64,000 bases of DNA from Oenanthe sinensis. Its lineage: Eukaryota > Streptophyta > Magnoliopsida > Apiales > Apiaceae. This document shows positions 48,781-61,781 of the stretch, piece by piece. A program made the position numbers and the translations under genes. The notes beneath the pieces were generated by a model, which was not told the origin of the DNA, made no database searches, and worked only from the letters and a program-made list of their open reading frames with translations. The stretch is from assembly GCA_028671895.1 (NCBI GenBank), contig CM053801.1, positions 17,707,375 to 17,771,374 on the forward strand, given 5' to 3'. How positions within the stretch are numbered: position 1 is the first letter of the stretch; each line of letters begins with the position of its first letter.

Positions 48781-49941
48781 TAATGAATTTAAACATTTAT
48801 TTAAACTCTAGTTTTTTTATATGAAAATATAAATTTAATACAAACACATGCATACACATGCACAAAATCATATTCAAGTAAATTCATATTTTTTTAACTA
48901 ATAATTTAATCAATATATCTATACACAGCAATAGTTTATTTTCAGAATGTATCATCTAAAATTGAAATATTTTCATTGCTTACAATTTGACTAATAAATT
49001 GTAATATTATGTATTTTTATATAATATTTATTCTCATATTTTATTTTATTTTATCTATTTTTAAAATAAATATACACTGAAATCATATCATTTTATATAG
49101 TATTATTATTTTAGTGTTAATATCGCAATTATAGTTCAATTCCATATTTTATTGAAATATTTAACATATTTAAAATCTAAATTTGTTATAACTTTTTTCA
49201 AAATACTTTAATTTGTACTAATAAAAAAATTTGAACTCAACTATACGAACTTCATTTTTCATAGTTTAAAATTATTAATAAATAAAATTTATATATTTAT
49301 AATATGAAATTTTAATACATGATAAACAAAATTGATAGTTTGTGTATTAAGATTTTTAAAAGAAAAATAAAATTTCAAGTAAATTAGATTGTTGCAACAT
49401 TTATTATTTGGGATGAGATTTCTCGTTCAATACTCAAAAGTGACATAATTTTGCCAAATTTTTAACAAAAATTTCCAAATAATGATACATGTATAATTAT
49501 GCAAGATATAAAGATATAACAGTCATTTCACGACTAATAAAATAACATTCTCCGACCATGATGCAGGAACATTTTCTTTATGGGTTTTTCTGACCCTTTC
49601 TTTATAAATAATTGTCAGGTTCAAGAATAAACGAATGTTTTTGTTTCAAAATAAATAATAAAAGGTGGGGTTTGTTTAAAATTTAAATTACCTGTAACGA
49701 GGATGAGATGAGCTAGAAATGAATAGGTAGACATTACACACACGGCATCTCCGCTGTCATCTTGCTGTATCCCTTCTTACAGGCAACTCCTATATATTCA
49801 CACACAAAACACATAAATGCATTCCTATTACACACAATATCTCCATCTGGGCTACGCAGCTGATTAGATAACGTTTGATTTTGATTCTGCTACCTTGTTA
49901 ATCATCTTACAACCCTCTTCAAAGCTACTTTATTTTCATCA

Positions 49942-52819
49942 ATGGCAGATCACAAAGATGTAAGACTCCTCAACTCTCTCTCCCTACACACACACATGTG
50001 TATGTATATATGACTTGTTCCAAGTTTGTAACTTTTGTTGATTTGTTCTTCTTGTTTTTACAAATAATTGTTTCTTAACTTATTGTGTATGTTTTCATGA
50101 GCTACCCACTTTCTCTACTTCTTTGTATTTTATCTGTTCTAATAATATTGGTTTTTTTTGCAAGTTCTTTGGTTTTTTATATTAGTGTATAAAAAGAAAA
50201 GAGTGGGTTAAGCTTCAGTTGTTTATTTGGTAAATACTGTAATCACTATTAATATATATGTAATAAGGATGTAGTGTGTTTGACCAAATTGAGAATAAAT
50301 AATGTAGCCGTTTTGAGTAAAATGTAGTCTTGTAAATATATTTCTATCTCTTAGTCCTTAATAATCACCAAAAAAAATTAGTATAGTGAAAAGCTGTCGA
50401 AAAATGGTTGTTTCTTTCAATTGTTTTGTGAGTAAAGTGCAAATTGGTGGCTGAATTAGTGAATTCTATCGACTGTACACTTTGGTTGTTGGAATTTCTA
50501 ATTTGCAATGTAGTGGCCAAATATTACTTCTGCCAGTGGAGAGAGTGGCCACTTTTTTGAAAGATGAAAGTGATGTGTGGCCACCATATTGTGAATTTGG
50601 AACTCCAGCAATCGAAGTGCTGCAATTAGTAAAGTTCCGCCACCAGTTTGCACTTTACTATTCTTTTGTAGATGAAAATAAGAATCTAATTAGCAAAAAA
50701 GAAGACTAGAATCTCATCTTCATTTGAGTCCATGTCTGATGTCACAGTTTATATTTTGTAATTTGAGGTATCAAGATGCATATTTTGCTAATCTGATCCG
50801 CTAAAATGTATAGTTGTCAAGTGGGATTATACCCCTATACCCAGCTTTAAAGAAGTTTTTTCCGGAGCAATTCATCGTGAGTTGTGACCTAGCATATAAC
50901 AAGCAGGCACTTTACTTTATTGTAGAGCAAAGCACGGCCTTTGGATATAATGTATGTTAGAAGAATGAAATTTTATCAAGTGATAACATAATAGAAAATG
51001 CTGAGTGTTAAAACATTATATAATCCTCGACTCCTTGTGACCTTCTCATGGGAAAAATGATTTCTTGATCTTTCATATATGCTCTTGCATTTGCTAATTG
51101 GGGAAAAAATGCTGTTCATTTTTTTTAGAGAAATGAACCATGGCTATCTGTGCCACAATTTGGGGATTGGGACCTAAAAGGACAAGTACCAGACTACTCT
51201 ATGGATTTCTCAAAGATTAGAGAAATGAGGAAACAGAATAAGAGGGAAGTATCAAGAGCCAGTCTTGGGAATGAAGAAGAACTCATCTCCTCAACAACCA
51301 AACCGAGCTCAGGACATCAAACTATTCATCATAATTACAATCAGGACCACTCTCCAACTGTAAGATTTCATGGTTTAATTGCTCTCTTTTTTATGCTTGT
51401 TCGTAATATTACTCGTTGTTTGCTGTGGTTATAACTAACAAAACTTTGGTTTAGTTTAATATTTACTAACATTGAAACCGGTACATAATTATAGATGCGG
51501 TAGTTCTTAGTCAGGAAAATGGATAAGTTGGTAATAGTAGGTAACAGAACTTAAAATGGATACATGTCGTAGGACAGAATGTGGGGAACAAGCTCCTAGT
51601 TGTTATACCGTATCCCATGTGGAATTTAATCTTCCAAGTTCCTGATATAATAATATAGCATACGTGTCTTGAGCCCAATGATCCTTGCACAAAAGGTCAA
51701 GTTCAATATTTAGGTAACCATGGGCGGTTCCATTCGTTGCTAGTAGGTACTGAATTATGTTCTTTAAATTGTTTTATCAATCTATTGTGGGGTTGGCAAT
51801 AACATGAATATGTTAATGCATTACTACTGATTGATCTTGGTATTCATAGAATATTATGACAGAGTACTCCATGTGCTTTATAGTTTATACTTTAGAGTAG
51901 AATATTTGTTTGCTAATTAATATGGATATTCTTTAATATGGAAAAGGCGGTCACCTACCTGCTAACAAATTTTTTCATATTGTAATTATAAACTTGACAT
52001 GGATAGCTTTTCTTTTCGCCTAGCAAGTTGCTCACAGAGTAAGAGAGTCTTTCTTGAATTATTTATTGATTTAGTAATTTTTTAATTAGTTAAAAATATA
52101 TTATTAGCAGATATAGGTGGAGTCCTAATTGATTTATACTAATGACAATGCTACCAACAAAACCTTCTTACTCTCATCATATATAGGATATAATTAATCC
52201 AAGTTAAAACAGTTTAGGAAAAGAAGAACTCCAATGAATTTTTAAAAGGATTATGTCCCGGTCTGAATTTGACCCGTCCAAGACACCAAGATAATTCACT
52301 CAATATCAGAGTTTGAGGTACTGCTGTGATGGTGCCGGGCATACACGTATCCCCATCCCCCTATACTTCATTCTCATTCCCATCAACACTTCAAGCGCCC
52401 CTGTTGGACATTAGATATCTAAATAGAAAAGTTCAGAATGATTTTTATTGATGAACAAAGACTTATTCATACTGCATAGCAGCACCATCGTTGCAGAAAA
52501 TTATGCTTCACTGTTACAATAAAATCTCCTAACAATTAACAGAAAATATTATTCATGGTCCTAAATTATAGCAATCAGATATCTAATATCAAGTCTTGAT
52601 TGATTGACAGCTAGCTTTAAGACTCATATCTGTTAACACCCCGTGTGTCCATAATAATCTGATCCTGACAGATTTATGATTCTGCAAACATTTTTTGGTT
52701 AAATTTTCTTCTTTTCACTGTCATGGGGCAACTATGTAATTTTAATTAGTACTTATGTTTATACCTTGTAGATGAGGAGGAGCATTTTCAGCTACTTTAA
52801 CTGCTGTGTTAAAGCGTGA
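49942..52819 (+). CDS. RIN4/NOI-domain small protein
   Basis: Three exons (49942-49959, 51129-51359, 52772-52819) give 98 residues, starting MADHKD. The NOI core is VPQFGDWD (residues 14-21) followed by YSMDFSKIREMRKQNK, which is the RIN4-like short-NOI pattern. The C-terminus RRSIFSYFNCCVKA has paired Cys94-Cys95, the usual acylation site that tethers these proteins to the plasma membrane. RIN4 relatives are guarded immune regulators cleaved by bacterial effector proteases at a PxFGxW motif, present here as PQFGDW. The role of this particular protein is inferred from the family. Intron 1 is 1.2 kb and intron 2 is 1.4 kb, both GT-AG. The start was chosen because the tiny first exon matches family gene structure and splices in frame. 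Confidence 0.85.
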
Positions 52820-54159
52820 CCGAGATATTCAAGAGCAATTTTTTCAATGTTTTTGAACGGGCATCTGTACGATGAACTTCACTTATTAAGGAATTCTCTT
52901 GTCTCTCAGCTATTTTAGTATTTATGTAGATATGTACCCAACAAATTCTGTTTTTATTATAAGCAATTTCCGTTTTCCATGTTCTAAAGTTCTTGCATAT
53001 GGTGTAACAAACTATGGGAATTATTTGATCCAAACCCAGAATGATACATAACTTGCATAGCACTGGAGCTCAAAGAACCTGAATTATTGAAGCTTTGGAT
53101 ATTGGAACCAAACATAATAATACTTGTAATGCCAACTTATCAAAAAAAGAATGTTAATACCACCTGGGCATGGCAAAGAAATTCGAGGCTCGGTACAAAA
53201 TTCTCAAATTAGGCCCTTGTATAATTAAATGGATTTTTTCGAATAAAGTAAATTATCAAAAGGGATTGTTAACAAGAAATAATAATTAACTACTACACTT
53301 GAAATGAGTTGATGTTGCGTGCTTTATTGCAAAATAAAGATGTTAGAAACCAACGCACTCGTACTAATTGAGTTCAATTTTTATAGGAGCGTATCACCCC
53401 CATATTATTTTTCTGACATGTACCAAATTTAAAAGTCATTTACAAATATGTCTTATTTTTAATTATATTTGCAAATATATTTCATATACAATTTTTTTCA
53501 TCTTAACAATTTTAGAAGGACATTTTTATACTTGTAATTTAAAATAATTGAAATATAAATATAAATGTAATATAATTATAATATAAATGTAATATATAAA
53601 TAATATATATAAATTCAATCCTCTAAATCAAATTATTTTATTACATAATTCTAATATACATTAAACACATAAAGTTTAAAATAAAATTTCTCCTTATAAT
53701 TTTGGCTTCACAAAAAATTATAAATAAAAAAATATAGTGATAAGATCTAAAACCAAACCATATTTTATATATACGTATAATAAGATTCAAAAATTTAATC
53801 ATATCATTATTCAAATAACCAGATAATAAAAAACATGTATTACAACACCCATTTTCAAAAAAATCGAATTACTATAAGATTAAGACTTGTGGAAATAAAA
53901 TAATTATATATCAACTCATTAATTATTAGTTATGAGTCATATAAAGTACGCGTTCAAAAAAAAGTTATATAAAGTCTATTAAGTAAATATAAGGGTATTT
54001 TAGTTTTAATATTTATATTTAAGTGTGTTAATAAGGTAATGGGATATATTCATAAATCAGATATTAAAAAGGACATATTAATAAATGACTACATTAATTT
54101 GGGACATATTATATAAATTCCTTATAAAATTTACATATTTGATTTATTAAAATTTAATT
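52820..54159. other. Intergenic, no gene seen
   Basis: This is the 3' flank of the NOI gene, then AT-rich DNA. No ORF here has splice structure or similarity I recognise. Confidence 0.45.
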
Positions 54160-54330
54160 CCAATCTATACTTCTATACTATCTATACTATATTATAATAA
54201 TCAAAGTAGAGATTTTTTTTAAAACATTGAGGTGAATCATAGAAAAGATCATAACCGTCCAATTTAGATGAACTATAGAAACGATACTAACCATTCAATT
54301 TTAATAAAATTTAATTTTAGAAAAAATATA
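54160..54330 (-). repeat. Dispersed repeat, copy 2 (inverted relative to 40600-40770)
   Basis: Its reverse complement shares the TTTCTATRGTTCA and AATTGGACGGTYA words and the terminal TATAATATAGTATAGATAG stretch with 40600-40770, at perhaps 75-80 percent identity by eye. Confidence 0.55.
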
Positions 54331-54725
54331 TGTCATGCATACAAATTTATCCCTGATAATCCTCCTTTTATACAATTTCTCACGGATAATATTATATTAT
54401 ATTTAAATTATATTCTATATTTTCTATTTTAAAAATCTATATTATCTAAATTTTTTTTTATTATAACACTGTTCCAAATTATAATATATTTATATTAAAT
54501 AGAATACATTTATATAAAATAAGAGAATATATAATATTAACATATAATTTTAATATTATAATATATTTATATTAAATATCATTAAAAATATAAATAAAAA
54601 ATCAATATATTTAAATATTAATTATTCCGCACGGTTATAAATTTGTGATCATATAACAAAACATAAATCTCGAACCCAGTAATATCATAATAATACGAAC
54701 TATTTTGACCGGTGCACATTGAGAC

Positions 54726-55130
54726 CAGTGGCGGACCTACCCTATAGCGAGGGTAGGTTTTGGCCCCCCCTGAATTTTTTTTTTAATGTAGTACCTTCAT
54801 TTTTTTAGTATATATTTTAAGTTGGTCAGCTGGTTTTGCAAGATTTTTCATATAAATATATGGATATTTGGGTGAATTACACATTGGACATAGACAAACA
54901 TATTTTATATGGTGTTACTTGGCTATATTTTATTAAAAAATATAGTATATATGAGCTTCTATATATTTTAAATGAAATGTAAGTTTTGAAATACACCATC
55001 AAAATATTATAATTGGATTTTTCTTCCGGATTAAGCACTAGCTATGACATATTTTTCATTCAGAAGTTATGTTTGGGTCCGCCACCGCCCGTCTTGGCCC
55101 CCCTCGTTTTCTCGTCTGGGTCCGCCACTG
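54726..55130. mobile_element. hAT MITE with perfect 8-bp TSD
   Basis: The ends CAGTGGCGGACC (54726) and GGTCCGCCACTG (ending 55130) are perfect 12-bp terminal inverted repeats. The flanks are ATTGAGAC on both sides (54718-54725 and 55131-55138), an exact 8-bp target duplication. It is 405 bp with no coding capacity, so it must be mobilised by a hAT transposase encoded elsewhere. Confidence 0.93.
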
Positions 55131-55138
55131 ATTGAGAC

Positions 55139-56841
55139 AGTCAGATAGCAATAAAATTTGCAATCTTACAAAGAACTATCATTCAACACAAACTAACATG
55201 TTAACTTTAGCGAATGAGAATTGAATCCATCACTTCCTGTACGAAAAAGAGGGGGCAACAACTTGTGAAGCAAAGATCACGATTAAATTCATCTGTAAAC
55301 TTTTGTTGAGGCATATCTGGAAAAATGATGCGTAAATAGGAAGTAGTACTCTTTTATGTTAGACATCTAAATAAATAGTTGGACTGCTAGTAGTACGATA
55401 CACTTGTTGGGTAAGCCCCTATTAGTACCTCATGGAGACATGGACCTTAAGTATTAGCTTAAAAATTACATTTCAATACGTGTTATCCGCGCACCCAATA
55501 TAGTATGTAAAGTATACAATAAATATCGAGATTGTCAATATATATCATATCAAATTAAGCATGCATGCATGCATCTAATTAACAAGATTTTGGTCATAGT
55601 CTTGAGATTCGTGGGGAAATATAATTGTCGCGTGGGAGACGCATCAGGCACAAAGTATTCAAAGCTGTCCAAGAACTGAAGGAAAATCAATTGCTAATCC
55701 GATGCAATTATCAACTTGAAAATGAAATTTCTTGATAAGTCATACCAATGCACCGGCCAGAATAGTTAAATAAAGTAGCACGATAGATTTCCGGTCTAAT
55801 TAGAGTTTAATCATCATCCATGAATTAATCTTGCTTGTCTATTAATTTACTAGGTGATTAGTATATCATCATATTTCGCGGGACAATGATAAGAAATGTA
55901 CTAGAAGTTTGTGAAGTCAATTCGGTGCAACAAATAATATCTAAATTAAATATTTGTAGACCATGTATTTGGGAGAGTTCACTAGCTATGAGTTATTGCA
56001 AAAGAGAGGAAAAAGTCACTCATAATTTTTTGTAATTAGATTAATGACCAAACTAGACCAGACATTAGGGTCGGTAATATGTACAAGTTTAATATAATTA
56101 CAGACAGAATAATCCACCTAATACTCAATTAGTAAAATGCAGCTTATAAATTTAATTACTCAAAATGAAAGGACACTGATGTAATATACGAATACATAGT
56201 AGCTAGTTGGTGCCGAATGAAGTAGCTACATGAAATCTAATATTTTACAGACTAAATCCAACCACAATCGTTGGTCGGACAAATGTACGTGATCGAATTT
56301 GACAAATTTACATACTTTTATTGCTAATTAGATTTTACATACTTTGGTTTAAATAAAACCTAGCTAGTATCTACATTTGCTACTAGCTAGTTAGAAGTTT
56401 AACTATGATATGTACGTGGTTGAATTTAACCCTCATATCGATCCAATCGAATTATAGTTTTAACCTTCTCATTCTGCGTTTGATCGATAATTTTGTTATG
56501 TTTTCTGATAGTGCATGTGTGTGTATATATTGCAAACATAATCAATCGTAATCAATCCGGAGTTTAACTTATAGGCTATATATCGAAACTATTGCATTAG
56601 GGTACTGGCAACAAGTTAAGTTAGCAGTAATTTCAGATGAATATTAGATATACATGTAGATTGATATTATATACTCCTCCCGTTTTTTTAGTCAAATTAA
56701 TTAAGTTTTGACGAAAAATTATATATTATATAATTATAAAAAAATTAAAAAATATATTTAATCTACTTTAAAATGTTATTTTTAATTTTCAAAAATTATA
56801 TAAAAAAATAGAAGTATACACTAGTTGCAATATATATTTGC
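55139..56841. other. Upstream region of the CYP78A gene
   Basis: No gene seen. A GCATGCATGCATGCAT stretch (about 55558-55575) is a run of RY elements (CATGCA), the sites bound by B3 factors such as ABI3/FUS3. It lies about 1.3 kb upstream of the TATA box, so its relevance is uncertain. Confidence 0.4.
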
Positions 56842-56850
56842 CTATATAAA
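56842..56850 (+). promoter_or_regulatory. TATA box of the CYP78A gene
   Basis: CTATATAAA lies 97 bp upstream of the start codon, a normal spacing for a plant promoter with a 60-70 bp leader. Confidence 0.75.
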
Positions 56851-56894
56851 CACCCCATGACCAGCCCTTAAACTTCCATCAGTCACCAACCATT

Positions 56895-56920
56895 CTCCCT
56901 CCCTCCCTCCCTCCCTCCCT
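56895..56920 (+). repeat. (CTCC)n tract in the CYP78A leader
   Basis: A CCCT/CTCC repeat lies about 20 bp before the ATG. Pyrimidine tracts of this kind are common in plant 5' leaders and can change length. Confidence 0.85.
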
Positions 56921-56938
56921 CTGTTGACTTGAAAATCA

Positions 56939-58700
56939 ATGGATTGGAGCACTACGCTTTCTAAAGACACCACATGGTGCTTGTTTGCTCTCCCTGGCTT
57001 TATGGGCTCTAATATGAACCTTCTCGATCCCTTTGTTTTGTTCTTCCTTTTTATGACCTTCCTCACTGTTTCCCTTGTCACTTGGGCCTTTTCCTCCGGC
57101 GGCATTGCATGGAAGAATGGGCGTAACAAATTGGGCTCTGTTCCCATCCCCGGACCAAGAGGCCTTCCTGTTTTCGGAAGCTTATTCACTCTCAGACGTG
57201 GCTTGGCTCACCGCGAGCTTGCTACTCATGCTGGTCTCAACAAACAGCTCATGGCCTTCAGTCTAGGTTCAACTCCTCTAGTAGTCTCTTCTGAACCAGT
57301 AATTGCGCGTGAGATTCTCACTTGTCCTCATTTCGCTGACCGTCCTGTTAAACTATCAGCCAAGACTCTCATGTTCACTAGAGCCATTGGTTTTGCTCCC
57401 AATGGATCATACTGGCGCCAGCTCAGAAGGATCGCTTCCACTCATCTTTTCGCTCCTCGTAGAATCGCAGCACACGAACCTGGACGCCACCAAGATTCTG
57501 CCACTATGGTGCATGCTATAGCAACCGAACAAGCTACACGTGGGGTGGTCACTTTAAGAAAACACTTGCAGGATGCGGCATTGAATAACATTATGGGAAG
57601 TGTGTTCGGGAGACGTTTCGATCTGGCGCAGGATAACAAGGAGGCGAATGAGTTGAGAGAAATGGTTGCCCAAGGTTTCGAGTTGTTAGGTGCATTTAAC
57701 TGGTCTGATTATTTACCATGGCTCAGCCATGTGTACGACCCTTATCACACACTCGAGCGAAGCCAGGAACTTGTGCCTCGTGTTCGAAAATTTGTTGGAG
57801 ACATTATAAAAGAACATAAGTTCAATGCGTCAAGTGCTGCATCTGATGATGCTGATTTTGTCAATATTTTGTTGTCTCTAGATGGGGAAGAAAAGCTCAG
57901 CGAAGATGACATGATCGCGGTCTTGTGGGTTTGTGTTCTATATCTTAAAATATGTTATGTTCCCATTATAAGGAGTTTATAAATTAAAAATTATATGCAT
58001 TTTTTAACTTATAAGTCAAACGGGGCCGGTTCGAAACCATGTTAACTGAGCTGACTTATCGAGCTTACTTTCCATGCAGGAAATGATATTTAGAGGAACT
58101 GACACAACTGCTTTGTTGACTGAGTGGGCGATGGCCGAGTTGATTTTACATGAGGAGGTACAAGCTAAAGTTCATCAAGAGATTCATAACATTGTGGGCA
58201 ACAGGAACATAACAGATGCTGACGTGGCAAAGCTACCTTACCTCCAGGCCGTGGTGAAAGAGACTCTCAGGATCCACCCACCGGGCCCACTTCTCTCATG
58301 GGCCAGGCTGTCCACTTCAGACGTCCATCTCAGCAATGGCATGCTGATCCCTGCCAACACCACAGCTATGGTCAACATGTGGGCCATCACACATGACCCA
58401 ACCTTTTGGGAGGCCCCACTGGAGTTCAAGCCTGAGAGGTTTCTAGGAACTGGTGATGTGGACGTAAGAGGTGGAGACCTGAGGCTGGCCCCATTCGGGG
58501 CGGGTCGTAGGGTCTGCCCAGGTAAGAATCTGGGCCTGGTGACAGTGAACATGTGGGTGGGTACGTTGGTGCAGAATAATAAGTGGGTCCAGGATGTGGC
58601 TAAGAATCCAGTTGACCTGAGTGAGGTGTTGAAGTTGTCATGCGAGATGAAGACTCCTCTTACTGCTGTGGCCATCTCAAGGAATGATGTTGTATATTAG
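56939..58700 (+). CDS. CYP78A: Cytochrome P450, CYP78A subfamily
   Basis: Two exons, 56939-57928 and 58080-58700, encode 536 residues. The single phase-0 intron falls just before the I-helix, as in other CYP78A genes. Visible features: a hydrophobic anchor (about residues 31-50), a proline hinge PIPGPRG (69-75), NGSYWRQLRRIA with the helix C WR pair, and the CYP78-type APRRIAAHEPGR. Further along are the I-helix FRGTDTT (334-340), ETLR (Glu391/Arg394), FKPERF and the haem site FGAGRRVCPG with Cys476. It would be an ER-bound monooxygenase. Known CYP78A members (KLUH and relatives) promote organ and seed growth through an unidentified mobile signal, and the substrate is unknown. The gene is markedly more GC-rich than the surrounding DNA. 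The I-helix Thr-Thr (GTDTT) replaces the more usual GTDTV. There is no defect in the frame. Confidence 0.94.
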
Positions 58701-59765
58701 GTTTACTCTGCTTCGCTATAATTTCTTTATTTACTAATATGTTTTTATTATTATCACTCTTAGTAACTAGCAGCTACTATATAATTAATGTATTTATGTA
58801 CTCATATCTCTTTCTGTTAGTGCCTGTTGGTGCATATGTTTTAACTTTGAAACCTATCGAGTGAATTGATGAGTATTTCATGTTTGTTTTCTTCTCTTTA
58901 AATAGTGTAATCATATCGTATACACATTTTATACATGAATTTTATACGATCATTCGGTGCTTATTCCCATAATTTCTATCCAAATTCTTTTTTACATATT
59001 TTAAATCGTATAAAATATATATTTATGATTAATATTTTTAAAAACAAATTCCAATACTAAAATTTAAAATTCAAATTTTATTAAAAAATGTAAAATTTTC
59101 ATATATAAATTTTTGTCTTTTTAATATTTGTATATGTATAAAAGTAATAAAAATTATGAGGAATAAGGAGTACTAACATGTAAATCAAACATAATAAACA
59201 GTTAGACCGGCTCGTTTTTTTTAGGAAACATCAAGGCTCGTTTAATATTATTGTTACTTATAACAACATCAATTTTTTATTAAAAAATAAGTAAAAAATT
59301 GTTTGATAAAATTAAAAAGCAGTTTTGTGGAATAGTTAAAAACATCTTTCAAAGAAATTAAGTGCCTCATACTTTTTAAAAAAATTGTTTTCTAATTTTT
59401 ACGGAAAGCAACAACATATTTCACTATCAAATCACCTCCAAGACATTTTTTTCTATATTATATCTCTCAAAAGATGACCCACCAAAAATATTATCGAGCA
59501 GTCATTTGATATTTTTAACAACACTTTAATTTCACTACCATAACATTTTTAAACAATAATTTTAAACGAAATCTAAAATTATAAAAAATTATTAAATCAC
59601 GTGATTTTTATTATGAATAATCTCATGCCTCAGATTAATTGTAATGTCCCACTTTTTATATTAAAATTGATTGAATATATTTTCTATAATATAATTTTGA
59701 AATGGTATTTTAATTATAGAATATATATATATAATATTATTAATTAATATTTGATCAATTTAAAA
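58701..59765. other. Intergenic, no gene seen
   Basis: This is the CYP78A 3' flank, then AT-rich DNA up to the CACTA transposon end. Confidence 0.5.
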
Positions 59766-59949
59766 CACTACAAGAAAATTGGGCTTTTCCGACCAACTAA
59801 AACCGACCGACAAAGCGCTGACATGACAAAACCGACCGACGACATATGCGGTCGGTTATGCTGACATATAACTTACCGACATATATGTGCGGTCGGAAAT
59901 AGGTAATGTCACAGAATTTGACTTTTCACCCAGATAAAAAACGATAGCA

Positions 59950-60125
59950 TTTTGGCCACGTGGCACCGTTAAAACCGACCATGATTTGTCGGTCGATTTT
60001 AGGTGCAGATGTGTACTTTATTTTTAAATTTAAAAATTGAATAATTATAAAAAATGACACCATTTTTTTACATGTGTATAACCGACCAACATGTGGTCGG
60101 TTTTAACGGTGCCACGTGGCCAAAA
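59950..60125. repeat. Perfect 32-bp inverted repeat in the CACTA subterminal zone
   Basis: 59950-59981 (TTTTGGCCACGTGGCACC...) is exactly complementary to 60094-60125, with a 112-bp loop. Each arm contains CCACGTGG (G-box-like), an AACGG stretch and an ACCGACC repeat. Confidence 0.9.
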
Positions 60126-60548
60126 CAGTGTCGTTTTTTTACATGTGCATAACCGACCAACGTGTGGTCGGAAATGACGTTTTCCTGCTTTTTTTTGTTT
60201 TCTATGCCTATAACCGACGGATGATCAATATTGTCGGTCGGTTTTAGGTTCAGAAATAGTAAAAAAAAATTGTACTTGTTTATTATCATTTTACTAACAA
60301 AACTAGAAAAAGAGAAAAGAGAGAATTGGAGATAAAGAGAAGAGAAAGAAGAGGAGATCAAACTAGAGAAGAGAAAGAAGAGCTAATTAAATGTAAGTTT
60401 TATATTTTGTATATATGTTTTTTTAATATGGTTTTGTGTTATATATATATATTCTTTGTTGTTTAAATTATTACACATATACACACATGCTAACATGATA
60501 TTTGTATGTATATTTGACACACTTTTATGTATATATGTATTTGTGTAG

Positions 60549-61707
60549 ATGTCGGTTAAAGATCAAAAATGGATAAGTAATAGGTTGCAAAATGATCGAA
60601 TGATTATAAATCGTGAATATAGTGATGGTGTTGAATTTATAAAATTTGCAAATGAATTTGGAATGAATAAAGATAAAACGCGATGTCCTTGTAAAAATTG
60701 TAAAAATTTATATTGGACCACACTTACAAAATTCAATATCATTTGATTTCAAATGGAATGTATGAGGGTTATACGGTGTGGGGTTTGCATGGTGAAAAAG
60801 AGGTGCGTAAAGGAGTACATATTCGGCGAAGACATTGTCGTGGTCGAAAATTGCCAAGAATAGAGGAGCCGATAGACATGAATGACATGTTAAGGGATGT
60901 CGCCGGAGAAAACTATGAATTTTATGATACCATGAATACTAATAATGTAGAGGAAGCTCTGAACAATAGTGTCAAAGAGTTTTATGATGTAATTGTTCAA
61001 AATAGTGTCCCTATTTATTCCGGCAACACAAAATACACAAGAATAAATTTCATCACAAGGCTACTAGAATTCAAAAATACTGCGCATTGTAGTGACAAGG
61101 CTTTTGATAGTTTCCTTAAACTCATTAAGGATGTTTTACCCAAAAAGCGTATATTTCCCGAATCTTATTATGAAATGAAGAAGATTATAAAGAGTTTGAA
61201 AATTGAGTATGAAAAAATTGATGCATGTGAGAATGATTGCATGTTATTTTATGGGACAAATAAAGATAAAGTTGAATGTGATATATGTAGTGAAAGCTGT
61301 TTCAAAGGCAGGTCGAGGAAAAATGGTAAGAAAATACCGAAGAAAATCTTGAGACATTTTTGTTTGATTCCTAGATTACAACGGTTATATATGTCGGCAC
61401 ATACATCGAAACATATGAGATGGTACAAAAATCGAGATGTAAAGGAGGGGGAACTTAGTCATCCCGCAGATGGTGAATAATGAAAAAAGTTTTGATCGTC
61501 GATATATGTCATTTGCTGAAGAGATTCGTAATGTAAGGCTTGGACTTGCAACTGATGGTTTCAACTCGTTTGGTAATTCAGGAAAAAAAACTTGCAGTAT
61601 GTGGCCAAATGTGATTGTCGTCTATAATCTTCCACCTTCAATGTGTATGAAAAAACTTTATATATTTTTGACTGATATAGTGTCGGGCCTGAATGATACA
61701 GGTAAAG

Positions 61708-61781
<74 letters not shown>

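Noticed and set aside
50482..50709. 75-codon open frame inside intron 1 of the NOI gene
   Set aside because: No recognisable domain, no splice or promoter context, and it lies wholly within an intron. Probably chance.
58238..58675. 145-codon minus-strand frame over CYP78A exon 2
   Set aside because: Antisense shadow of a GC-rich P450 exon with clear haem-site coding on the other strand.
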